Notes under the pieces: model-generated | Told to the model about the DNA's origin: nothing | Databases searched by the model: none | Seen by the model: only the letters and a program-made list of their open reading frames with translations | Part shown: positions 7,047-13,823 of the stretch, piece after piece | How the letters are laid out: every line of letters begins with the position of its first letter | How positions within the stretch are numbered: position 1 is the first letter of the stretch | Made by a program: the position numbers and the translations under genes | Origin: GCA-003244245 sp036279835 | GTDB lineage: Bacteria; Actinomycetota; Actinomycetes; Mycobacteriales; Pseudonocardiaceae | Direction: 5' to 3' | Assembly (NCBI GenBank): GCA_036279835.1 | Contig: DASUII010000091.1 | Span: 1-18,956 of the forward strand | Length of the DNA: 18,956 nucleotides

Positions 7047-7660
7047 GCGAACCCCAGACATCAGGAGGGCACCTCGACCTCCTGCACAGCCACCCTCTGA
7101 TCGAGGAAATCCTCGAAGGCCATCGTGACCACGCCCGGGGTGATGAGCGCGGCTGGACCAGTTTCCGCGGTCACGTCTACCGCGTCTTTAATATGGCCCG
7201 CGTACTCGTGCCTGACCGGGATGACCGCGACGATAAGCTGGCTATTGCGGCAGCTTTCCACGACATCGATGTATTCAGCTCGCTGAACTATCTGGGACCT
7301 TCGATCCGCACCATGGAATCCTGGCTGCAGCGCACCGGACGCGGCCGCTGGGCTGACGAGCTCTCGGTAATCGTCGCCAAGCATCATCACCTGACCGCCT
7401 ACCGCGGCCGCCATGCGGAGCTCGCCGAGGCCTTCCGGCGGGCGGATCTCAACGATTTGAGCCAGGGATTCATCCGCTCCCGGATACCTCGCGAACACGT
7501 GCGCGCAGTGCGCGAGTCGATTGACGTGGGCGTCTTTTTCACTCGCACCGTGCCGCGGGCCATCGTGCGACAGCTGGCCCGCCACCCGCTGGACCCGCTG
7601 CCCGTTGTGCGCGCCCGCCGTGCGCTCCGGCAGGCCGGACACGACGGCGCGGACCGTTAG
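7043..7660 (+). CDS. HD-domain protein, probable metal-dependent phosphohydrolase
   Basis: The 205-aa protein has the HD-superfamily order of metal ligands: His44 (GHVYRVFNMA), His73-Asp74 (AFHDID), a His cluster at 114-116 (KHHHLTAY) and a late Asp (ADLNDL, about 135-138). These are the residues that hold one or two metal ions for phosphate-ester or nucleotide hydrolysis. The substrate is unknown. A GAAGGAG ribosome-binding site lies 7 nt before ATG 7043, which also overlaps the stop of the previous gene. It is the last gene of the operon and ends 83 bp before the broken LAL paralogue. Confidence 0.87.
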   Translation: MSEPQTSGGHLDLLHSHPLIEEILEGHRDHARGDERGWTSFRGHVYRVFNMARVLVPDRDDRDDKLAIAAAFHDIDVFSSLNYLGPSIRTMESWLQRTGRGRWADELSVIVAKHHHLTAYRGRHAELAEAFRRADLNDLSQGFIRSRIPREHVRAVRESIDVGVFFTRTVPRAIVRQLARHPLDPLPVVRARRALRQAGHDGADR

Positions 7661-7731
7661 CCGGGCTGCAGCGTCCCGCCAAACAGTGGCCTGACCAACG
7701 GTGATCTCTACCGGCTGCTGGTAGTGGTCCC

Positions 7732-7737
7732 TACCCT
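7732..7737 (+). promoter_or_regulatory. Candidate -10 box of the broken LAL paralogue
   Basis: TACCCT lies 6 nt before ATG 7744, as in the intact paralogue. Here it is half of a perfect small inverted repeat TACCC-TCT-GGGTA (7732-7744) that runs into the start codon. Confidence 0.45.
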
Positions 7738-7743
7738 CTGGGT

Positions 7744-10273
7744 ATGGCCCCGACGTGGCCGCTGACCGGGCGGGCCGAGGAGCTGAGTGTGATCAGCGGG
7801 CTAACGTCTCGCCGGAACGGGCCCGCCGGGATCGTGCTGGCCGGAGCCCCTGGGGTAGGCAAGACCCGATTAGCCCGGGAGAGGCGCTGGCGGCAGCGCA
7901 GCGGCGAGGCGCGCTGACCCGGTGGGTGGCGGCCACTGCCTCGGCGCGGGCGCTCCCGTTGGGCGCGTTCGCGGCGACGCTGGGTGTGGTCGGCCCGGAT
8001 CCGGCTCGGTTGGTTCGCCAAACCAGCGACGCGCTGCTGGCTGGTGCCGAAAAGGCCGAAGTGATCGTCGGCGTGGACGACGCGCACCTGCTGGATGATC
8101 TGTCTGCGACGTTGGTCCACCAGCTGGCACTGCGCCGGACGGCGACACTGGTGCTGACATTACGGACCGGGGAGACCGCGCCGGACGCGGTGACCGCGCT
8201 GTGGAAAGACGGGCACCTGACGCGGTTGGAGCTGCAGCCGCTGTCCCAGGATGAAACAGCCGTTCTGGTGGGGGCCCGGCTCAGCGGTCCGGTGGACGCT
8301 GCCGCCGCGCGCCGATTGTGGTCCATCACCCAGGGCAATGCACTGTATCTGCGGCAGTTGGTCGACAGTGAGCTGGAGGCCAGCCGGTTGGAGCAGGTCG
8401 CTGGGGTATGGCGGTGATCGGGGCAGCCGACGCTGTCCCCAGGGTTGGTGGAGCTGGTGTCGGCCCGGATCGGTCAACTCTCTGCTGCGCAGCGAAGCGT
8501 CGTAGAGGTACTGGCGTTCAGTGAGCCGCTGGGGATACCGCTGCTGGTGGAGCTGACCGATGCCCTGGCGGTGGAGCAGGTTGAGGCCCGCGGACTGGTC
8601 GAGGTCTATCCCGACGGTCGGCGGTTGCAGGCCCGGCTGGCCCACCCCCTCTACGGCGAGGTGCAACGGGCCCAGATCGGCATGCTGCACGCTCGTCGAC
8701 TGCGCGAGACTCCGACTTGGCGCCGATCCGGTTCTGCTCACCGACGCTGCCCGCCGCGCCACCGAACTCGGCGACCTGGCGCTGACCGAACGACTCGCGC
8801 GGGCCTCGGTGGCCGCTGGCGGCGGTTTCGAGCCGCGGCTCATCTTGGGCAATGCGTTGGCTTGGACTGGCCGGGGATCCGAGGCCGACACCGAATTCGC
8901 CGTGGCCGGATCCTTGGCCCGTAACGACGCCGAGCGAGCGCACGCAGCGGACCGGGTGGCCAACTTGGCCTTCGCGCTCGGACGTCCCGCCGAGGCCGAA
9001 GCCGTACTCGACATTCTGCTGAGCACTGTCTCCGACGATGCCGCTCGGCTGGAGCTGGGCGGGATCCGCTCGGTTCTCGACGCCTTTCAAGGGCGGACTG
9101 TTCAGGCCGCGAATGCGGCCACGGACACTCTCGCAGATCCGCGCTGTTCCCCGGCAGCCACACACCTGGCCGAGTGGGGTCTCGCGATGGCGTGCGGCGG
9201 GCTGGGCCGCCTCGAACGGGCGGACGCATACTTGCAGCGTGTCGACTCCCGTGCCGATCCCGGGCTGCATCAGGCGACTCTCGTCGTGTTGCTGTGGCTG
9301 CGGGGGTTGCTCCTGGCTGGCGTGCTAGACAGGGCCGGGGACACTGCGCGGCGGTACCGGGAGCGTTGCCAGGACACCCCCGGACCTGCGGATGTGGTGA
9401 CCCGCTTCATGTGCGCGGAGGTGGCGAGATCCCGCGGACAGGTCAAGACCGCGGCACGCTGGTGCCGTCAAGTCATCGCTGGCATCCAGGGCGCGGATTT
9501 CGGCGGCGTGTCGTTCCTCGCGTTGGTGAGCCTCACCAGCACTCTCGGGATGGCCGGTGACGCGACCTCCGCACGCGCAACCTTCGCGGAGATGACGGCG
9601 GCGCGGCACCCCACGTTCGCGTTCCTGAAGCCGGAACGGCTACTCGCTGCGGCGTGGGTGGCCGCCGCCGAGGGCAGTGTCAGCGAGGCCGCTGCGCTAG
9701 CCAGGCAAGCGGCGGAGCTGGCCGCATCGCAGCCTCAACCTGCAATGGAAGTAATCGCGCTGCACACGGCTGTGTGTTTCGGTGACCGCGCCGTGGCCGG
9801 CCGGCTCGCCGAGCTGGCCACCCAAGTCGACGGGCCGCGCGCTCCCATTGCGGCCGCGCATGCCGCCGCGCTGGCCGCCCGACGACGGCGCGGCACTGCA
9901 CGCCGCCTCGCGTCGACTCGAAGACATGGGCGCCCTGCTGCTGGCCGCGGACGCCGCCGCGCAAGCCGCCGCCGCCCACACTCGCCAGGACCGGCGGGGC
10001 TCCGCGCAAGCCTCCGCCACCTGTGCCCAGCGGCTGGCGCAGGCCTGCGAAGGCGCCCGCACCCCCGCGCTGGCCACGCTCGCCGCACCACTGCCGCTGA
10101 CCGGCCGGGAACGAGAGGTCGTCACCCTGGCCGCCGGTGGGCTGTCCAACCGCCAGATTGCCGACCGGCTCGTCGTGTCGGTCCGCACCGTCGAGGGCCA
10201 CCTCTACCGGGCCTGCGCGAAACTCGGTGCCTCCGACCGCGCTGAGCTCGCCGCCCTGCTCCGCGGCCACTAA
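7744..10273 (+). pseudogene. Broken LAL-type LuxR regulator, paralogue of the gene at 3570
   Basis: The sequence follows the 3570 protein from end to end, but not in one frame. It opens MAPTWPLTGRAEELSVISGL with an intact Walker A (GAPGVGKT). A 2-nt insertion within GAGAG (7879-7883) then shifts the frame. The next segment reads from EALAAAQRRGALTRW through Walker B (VIVGVDDAHLLDDL) to an in-frame TGA at 8415-8417, where the paralogue has Trp. After HARRLR, about 76 nt are missing near 8706 and one more base is missing near 8720. A single extra C at 9878-9880 changes frame again before an intact C-terminal LuxR HTH (LTGREREVVTLAAGGLSNRQ). At least four independent lesions make sequencing error unlikely and functional full-length protein implausible. 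Re-initiated fragments could still be made. Confidence 0.92.
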
Positions 10274-10286
10274 ACCCCGGCTATGC

Positions 10287-10299
10287 GTAGCACTGCTAC
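10287..10299. other. Small palindrome after the broken LAL gene
   Basis: GTAGCA-C-TGCTAC is a perfect 6-bp inverted repeat 13 nt after the pseudogene stop. No T-run follows. It may be a weak terminator, an operator or chance. Confidence 0.3.
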
Positions 10300-10376
10300 A
10301 CCGCCCGACCCGCGATTGTCTTGCCCCGGTCTTTCCGCCTAATCGGTTACGTGATCATACGCGACGCAGCTGATTC

Positions 10377-10392
10377 GAGTAGTCGATTACTC
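10377..10392. promoter_or_regulatory. Second copy of the candidate LAL operator, one mismatch
   Basis: GAGTAGTCGATTACTC differs from the 6190 palindrome at one base and keeps the flanking GCAT. Outer symmetry extends by one base pair (CGAGTA...TACTCG). It lies 106 nt before the lipoprotein start and 23 nt before a possible -10 box (10416-10421), so it would be centred near -43, a usual activator position. Confidence 0.7.
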
Positions 10393-10415
10393 GCATCGCC
10401 GCGCCGCGCCGCTCG

Positions 10416-10421
10416 TACCTT
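10416..10421 (+). promoter_or_regulatory. Possible -10 box for the lipoprotein gene
   Basis: TACCTT fits TAnnnT. The region 17-18 nt upstream has no good -35 match and lies directly against the palindrome at 10377-10392, which is what an activator-dependent promoter would look like. Confidence 0.35.
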
Positions 10422-10498
10422 TGTGGTCGGTAGCCGTGGGAGCCAGGGCCCGACCTCAGCTCCGACGCCGAGGCTCAGATTGGAATGGAGACGAGACA

Positions 10499-10996
10499 AT
10501 GGCGAAGCAACGCGCATGGCGCCTCATCGCATTGATGATCAGCTGCACCGGCTTGACCGCGTCCGTGCTGGCCTGTTCCACCGCTCCGGCTGAATCCACC
10601 GCCGAGGCGGCGGCGACGATCCGCCAAGAAGAAACGTCCTGGATCAAGGACCTCGGGGCCAAGCAGATCGACGCCACCATTTCCTACTACGGCGACGGAG
10701 CGGTCCTGCTGGCACCCAACGCTCCGATCGCCCAGACCAAAGAGCAGATTCGGCAGACCTGGACGCAGGCATTCGCGACCGTTCCGGCTGGGGCGACCTT
10801 CTCTGGTGAGACCACCAAGGTGGAAGTGTCCCGCTCCGGCGACCTGGCCTACGCCATAGGAACCTACGCGTTCGCCAATCCCCCGATCGATAAGGGAAAG
10901 TTCTTCGACGTCTGGAAGAAGCAGGCCGATGGGTCGTGGAAGGCAGTGGTCAGCACCTTCAACTCCGACCTACCTGCCGCGTCGCCCGCGAAGTGA
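10499..10996 (+). CDS. Putative lipoprotein with SnoaL/DUF4440-like domain
   Basis: The 165-aa protein starts at ATG 10499 with GGAG 8 nt upstream. Residues 1-26 form a lipoprotein signal: a basic start (MAKQRAWR), a hydrophobic core and a lipobox ending VLAC, with Cys26 as the lipidation site. The mature part begins with a helix (AAATIRQEETSWIKDLGAKQ) and continues 'YY.DGAVLLAPNAP...', the pattern of DUF4440/SnoaL-like NTF2-fold proteins. The conserved C-terminal strands are FFDVWKKQADGSWK and VVSTFNSD. Such domains bind small ligands or form dimeric cones, and no catalytic residue can be claimed. It would sit outside the membrane. The candidate operator upstream links it to the LAL regulator. 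Confidence 0.88.
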   Translation: MAKQRAWRLIALMISCTGLTASVLACSTAPAESTAEAAATIRQEETSWIKDLGAKQIDATISYYGDGAVLLAPNAPIAQTKEQIRQTWTQAFATVPAGATFSGETTKVEVSRSGDLAYAIGTYAFANPPIDKGKFFDVWKKQADGSWKAVVSTFNSDLPAASPAK

Positions 10997-11100
10997 TCAG
11001 GTCCCTCGGTAGCTGACTCGTCCGGCCCGGCGGGAACCACCAGCGGCGCTGCGTGCGCACCACGTGCACCGACTTCGCGATGGCGGCGAGGGCTGGCACG

Positions 11101-11174
11101 TGCCATGATCGCCGGAACTGAGTGATGGCAGTGCGATTTTGCACGGTTACCGCTCACTTTCGGCGATCTTGAGA
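11101..11174 (+). repeat. 74-bp dispersed structured repeat, full copy 1
   Basis: This segment matches the reverse complement of 16133-16206 over 74 positions with no gap and 10 substitutions by eye. It folds as nested hairpins: outer arms GATCGCCG/CGGCGATC, an inner AGTGA/TCACT-type pairing, and a central GTGC-GATTTT-GCAC hairpin. The outer stem differs from the other full copy by a paired C-to-T and G-to-A change that preserves pairing. It lies between the lipoprotein gene and a microprotein gene, outside any coding region. Confidence 0.85.
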
Positions 11175-11292
11175 GCTAGCGGTAAGACGAGTAGGGAACA
11201 GCCTCTGGGATGTCGCCCGACGCACACAAAGCGCGATCACCCTTCACCCAGACGGCTGCTTGGCCAGCGCACTTCAGTGTTCCGCGCAGCAG

Positions 11293-11322
11293 TTGTCGTC
11301 TCACGGCTGCCGCGGGTATAGC
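11293..11322 (+). promoter_or_regulatory. Candidate promoter of the microprotein gene at 11380
   Basis: TTGTCG (11293-11298) and TATAGC (11317-11322) are separated by 18 nt, a reasonable housekeeping-sigma promoter that would give a leader of about 50 nt. An overlapping TAGCGT two bases later is an alternative -10. Confidence 0.4.
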
Positions 11323-11379
11323 GTCTGCGGACCGGGCGGGTGCGCCGGGCCCATCTGAAGACGCCGACAAGAAGGTGTA

Positions 11380-11535
11380 ATGATCGAACGAGAGCCCCTG
11401 CGGTCCGACCTGCCAGAGCTGGGCTACCCGGATCATCCCCGAGGTGGTTCGGCGGCCTGGGCGCTGCTGGCGGTGGGCGCGATTCTGCTTACCGCCATCC
11501 TTCTGACGGTACAGTGGGTGGCCGGACCCTGGTAG
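11380..11535 (+). CDS. 51-aa single-helix microprotein, paralogue of the one at 11548
   Basis: The product has a short acidic cytoplasmic head (MIEREPLRSDLPELGYPDHP) and one membrane helix (AAWALLAVGAILLTAILLTV) ending in QWVAGPW. AGAAGG lies 4-5 nt before ATG 11380. The strongest evidence that it is real is a convergent neighbour on the opposite strand encoding a 48-aa protein that aligns without gaps at 28 of 48 positions, including MIE.E...SDLPEL...D.P and GG.AAWALLAV. I do not recognise the family. A role as a membrane-attached regulator or complex subunit is possible but unproven. Confidence 0.78.
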   Translation: MIEREPLRSDLPELGYPDHPRGGSAAWALLAVGAILLTAILLTVQWVAGPW

Positions 11536-11547
11536 AAAACGATTCAA

Positions 11548-11694
11548 TCACCACACCCAGATCACCGCGGAAAGGCTACCGAAGACCAGGGTCGCACTGA
11601 CTGCCAGCAGCGCCCAGGCAGCAGCCCCACCGCTGGGATCATCGGAACGGTCCAGCTCCGGTAGATCGGACGCGACGCGCTCCGGTTCGATCAT
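11548..11694 (-). CDS. 48-aa single-helix microprotein, paralogue of the one at 11380
   Basis: The minus-strand frame begins at ATG 11694 behind an excellent GAGGAGGA ribosome-binding site (11699-11706). It encodes MIEPERVASDLPELDRSDDP followed by one membrane helix (AAWALLAVSATLVFGSLSAV) and IWVW. It is convergent with its paralogue, and the two stops are 12 nt apart. The pair therefore forms a coding inverted duplication: at DNA level the first 90 or so bases of each gene are imperfect inverted repeats. Function is unknown. The conserved SDLPEL box before the helix is the obvious motif to search. Confidence 0.8.
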   Translation of the reverse strand: MIEPERVASDLPELDRSDDPSGGAAAWALLAVSATLVFGSLSAVIWVW

Positions 11695-11740
11695 GATTCC
11701 TCCTCGTCAACCCGTCGACGCGGGCCGCGCAGGCAAGCCT

Positions 11741-11775
11741 TGATGCATGAACTAATATCACGTTGACGTGCATCA
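11741..11775. promoter_or_regulatory. Nested inverted repeats upstream of the leftward microprotein gene
   Basis: TGATGCA (11741-11747) and TGCATCA (11769-11775) are a perfect pair, and CACGT-TG-ACGTG (11759-11770) is a second, overlapping palindrome. The segment is locally AT-rich. It starts 47 nt upstream of the microprotein start at 11694, where an operator or promoter would be expected. Confidence 0.4.
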
Positions 11776-11866
11776 TTGTTGCTGGAGAACGAAAATCTCG
11801 GCAGGCCAGGAAAATCGTCCGGCCGGAGTGAACAAGAGGTTGCACGGCGAATGAACAAGGGGTTTC

Positions 11867-12133
11867 CTATTCATCGAGAGCGCCGGCGGGGAGATCGCAA
11901 CGCAACAGTTCCCGATGAACGCGCCAGAACTCCCGGCAGGCGTTATGGAGGTCATTCTGCGCCGCCTCGAGAGCCTCCGCAGGCGCGGGGGCGGCAACCC
12001 ACCGGCCGCGGACCGGCTCGACCACTGTGAGCGCTTCCAGCGCGTGCGAAGTATTGCGCAAGTGTTGGTGGGCTCGATGAAGTTGCTCGCGTTGCTCCTT
12101 CGAGAGTTCCGCTGGCTGGCGGCCTACCTCCAC
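11867..12133 (-). CDS. Small helical protein of unknown function
   Basis: The 88-aa frame starts at GTG 12133 with GGAGGG 6 nt upstream, a strong ribosome-binding site. Codon third positions are mostly G or C. The sequence is rich in Glu, Arg, Gln and Leu and looks like two amphipathic helices (PAELSKEQREQLHRAHQHLR and APAEALEAAQNDLHNACREF) joined by a Pro/Gly linker. No known motif is recognised. It lies upstream of, and in the same direction as, the microprotein gene at 11694, separated by 172 nt. An overlapping plus-strand frame (11915-12226) is judged a shadow. Confidence 0.68.
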   Translation of the reverse strand: MEVGRQPAELSKEQREQLHRAHQHLRNTSHALEALTVVEPVRGRWVAAPAPAEALEAAQNDLHNACREFWRVHRELLRCDLPAGALDE

Positions 12134-12222
12134 GTCGCACCCTCCGAGCTCCCGATCGCTGTTGGGGCTGCCACCCTAACGCAGCAACATCCAGGGCCCA
12201 CGAAGGCCAGCCGAGCAGTGGC

Positions 12223-12768
12223 CTAGCCGTAATCGAGGCTTGCCCCCAGCACTCGCCGCAGGTGCCCGACGGCGAACTCCTGCACCGTATCCGCCGGGTG
12301 CCCCGGACCGTCAAAGGTACCGGTGGCCTGGACAGCCACTGTCACCGGAAAGTCCCGGTTGCGCAGGTCAGCCGTGGTGTGCAGCACGCAAATATCGGTG
12401 CATACCCCACAGATCCGCACTGAGTCGATACCGAAGCGGTGCAGGTGACCTTCCATCTCGGTCTCGAACAGCGCCGAGTACCGCCGCTTGCGCAACAACA
12501 GGACATCGTCTCGGGCCAGCAGCGGGAGCAGCTCGTCGACCAGATCAGCCTCGCGGGTACCGCGGACGCAGTGCTCGGGGAACACGGCGAACTCCGCGTC
12601 GTCGATCTCGTGGGTATCGGCCGTGAACAGCACCCGCCGTCCAGCGGCTAGCGCGTCGTCTACCTCCCGGCGCACCGCCGGGAGCACGGCCAGGCACCGG
12701 TCGCTGGCCAGGTTGCCCTCCCGAAGGAACCCGTTCTGCATGTCCACGACCACGAGAAGCTCAGCCAT
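12223..12768 (-). CDS. Isochorismatase/nicotinamidase-family cysteine hydrolase
   Basis: The 181-aa soluble hydrolase starts at ATG 12768, with GGAG 9 nt upstream; the frame is open to 12894 but without such a site. The family triad is visible: Asp9 (LLVVVDMQNGF), Lys94 (LLRKRRYSALFET) and Cys127 (GVCTDICVLHT), the last after the cis-peptide region. Asp51 and His53 (TADTHE) and His66 (FPEHCVRGT) are placed like the metal ligands of nicotinamidases, so amidase activity on nicotinamide or a related amide is more likely than isochorismate cleavage. It is divergent from a small ORF and a dienelactone hydrolase. Confidence 0.93.
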   Translation of the reverse strand: MAELLVVVDMQNGFLREGNLASDRCLAVLPAVRREVDDALAAGRRVLFTADTHEIDDAEFAVFPEHCVRGTREADLVDELLPLLARDDVLLLRKRRYSALFETEMEGHLHRFGIDSVRICGVCTDICVLHTTADLRNRDFPVTVAVQATGTFDGPGHPADTVQEFAVGHLRRVLGASLDYG

Positions 12769-12822
12769 CGCTGTCATCTCCGGCGAATCTAGGTCAACTC
12801 GTGCACTCAGTTTTGATAAGCC

Positions 12823-12828
12823 TATGTT
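12823..12828 (+). promoter_or_regulatory. Possible -10 box for the small ORF and hydrolase
   Basis: TATGTT fits TAnnnT and lies 9 nt before GTG 12838, so transcription could begin at or just before that codon. The segment TTTTGATAAG just upstream is unusually AT-rich for the region. No clear -35 element was found. Confidence 0.35.
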
Positions 12829-12837
12829 GGCCGGGAT

Positions 12838-12945
12838 GTGAACACCCAGCGGACGGCCCGTGCGTTGGCCGAGTTCAGCCCGGCCGAGCAACACCGGCTC
12901 ATCGCCGCGAGACCGCTATTCGAGCAGTTGGCGCAGCGGCTGTGA
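12838..12945 (+). CDS. Possible 35-aa leader-like small protein
   Basis: The frame starts at GTG 12838 and encodes VNTQRTARALAEFSPAEQHR followed by LIAARPLFEQLAQRL. About 30 of the 34 codons after the start end in G or C, as expected for coding DNA here. It lies 38 nt before the dienelactone hydrolase start and has no ribosome-binding site, but a possible -10 box lies just upstream. It could be a short real protein, a translated leader or a relic of a longer protein. The predicted structure is a single amphipathic helix. No family is recognised. Confidence 0.4.
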   Translation: MNTQRTARALAEFSPAEQHRLIAARPLFEQLAQRL

Positions 12946-12983
12946 GCCCGGCGGCGCGCCCAGTCCACGGAAGGGAAGTCGCT

Positions 12984-13727
12984 ATGTCCGATGCCATGAC
13001 CGCCGGAACGATCCGGATCACCGGTCACGGCGGAGATGAGATCGAGGCCTATCTCGGCCATCCGTTGGACCCCACGCCGCATGGCGGCATTGTGGTGATC
13101 CACCACATGCCCGGCTACGACTCCGCGACCAAAGGAATGGTTCGCGCCTTTGCGGCCGCCGGCTACGCCGCGCTGTGCCCGAACCTGCACTACCGCGAAG
13201 CGCCCGGCGCGAGCCCAGCCGACGCCTCGGCGGCCGTCCGGGCAGCCGGTGGAGTGCCGGACGAGCGGCTGGTCGGGGATGTCGAGGCGGCGGTGAAATA
13301 CCTCAATTCGCTGGCGACGTCCAACGGCAAGACCGGGGTGATCGGGCACTGTTCCGGTGGACGGCAAGCCTTCCTGGCGGCCTGCAGCCTGACCTTCGAC
13401 GCCGCCGTGGACTGCTACGGCGCGTTCGTCGTCAACGAGCCTCCGCCCGGCATGCCGAGCGCGATGAAGCCCGTCATCGGGTTGGCACCGCAGCTGTCCT
13501 GCCCGCTGCTGGGCCTCTTCGGTGCCGAGGACTCCCACCCGTCACCGCAGGAGTCCGCTGCGCTCAGCGCGGAGCTGCACCGGCTCGGCAAGCCGCACGA
13601 ATTCCACACCTATGACGGCGCCGGGCACGCGTTCATGGCGGTGGACCGGCCGAACTACCGACCCGAAGCCGCCGTCGAGGGCTGGAAGTGCATCTTCGAT
13701 TTCTTCAGCCGCCACCTCGCCACCTAG
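12984..13727 (+). CDS. Dienelactone hydrolase-family alpha/beta hydrolase
   Basis: The 247-aa protein starts at ATG 12984 behind GAAGGGAAG. The nucleophile elbow is GHCSGG with Cys123, the hallmark of dienelactone hydrolases rather than serine esterases. Asp183 (GAEDSHPS) and His215 (YDGAGHAF) complete the triad. An oxyanion-side motif IHHMPGYDS is at 39-47. In characterised members the enzyme opens dienelactones in aromatic-ring degradation, but no other ring-cleavage gene is nearby, so the substrate is open. It stops just before the 13744-13805 inverted repeat and the methyltransferase. Confidence 0.93.
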   Translation: MSDAMTAGTIRITGHGGDEIEAYLGHPLDPTPHGGIVVIHHMPGYDSATKGMVRAFAAAGYAALCPNLHYREAPGASPADASAAVRAAGGVPDERLVGDVEAAVKYLNSLATSNGKTGVIGHCSGGRQAFLAACSLTFDAAVDCYGAFVVNEPPPGMPSAMKPVIGLAPQLSCPLLGLFGAEDSHPSPQESAALSAELHRLGKPHEFHTYDGAGHAFMAVDRPNYRPEAAVEGWKCIFDFFSRHLAT

Positions 13728-13743
13728 TTGAGCGCTCTGCGCC

Positions 13744-13805
13744 TCCCGAACTCCACAGGAGCGCTGTTTCGCTGATCTGGAAGAGCTCTGCTGTGGAGTT
13801 CGGGA
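13744..13805. repeat. 15-bp perfect inverted repeat, 32-nt spacer
   Basis: TCCCGAACTCCACAG (13744-13758) and CTGTGGAGTTCGGGA (13791-13805) are exact complements. Further symmetry (GCGCC/AGGAGCGC) continues outside after a small slip, and the spacer can form a smaller hairpin. It begins 17 nt after the hydrolase stop and ends 18 nt before the methyltransferase start, so it may terminate one gene, control the other, or be a dispersed element. There is no T-run. Confidence 0.85.
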
Positions 13806-13823
13806 ATAGGAGCGCGTAGGAAT

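Larger units (their letters stand above)
10997..11379. other. Intergenic interval with palindrome, dispersed repeat and promoter
   Basis: No gene of convincing composition is seen here. The interval contains the perfect palindrome TGGCACGTGCCA (11094-11105), which overlaps the left edge of the 74-bp repeat copy (11101-11174), and a candidate promoter (11293-11322) for the microprotein gene at 11380. I see no other structure in 11175-11290. Confidence 0.6.

Noticed and set aside
8445..8924. Independent small gene inside the LAL pseudogene
   Set aside because: Its sequence aligns with the middle of the intact LAL protein, so it is an in-frame remnant after the stop codon rather than a separate gene.
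8160..9026. 288-aa minus-strand frame opposite the LAL pseudogene
   Set aside because: It is the antisense of sequence homologous to the intact LAL gene. It is long only because high GC makes stops rare.
11915..12226. 103-aa plus-strand frame opposite the 88-aa helical protein
   Set aside because: The minus-strand gene has a better ribosome-binding site and a more protein-like sequence. The plus-strand frame lacks a convincing start.
12769..12894. N-terminal extension of the isochorismatase-family protein
   Set aside because: The extra 42 residues have no family similarity, and the correctly spaced GGAG supports ATG 12768.
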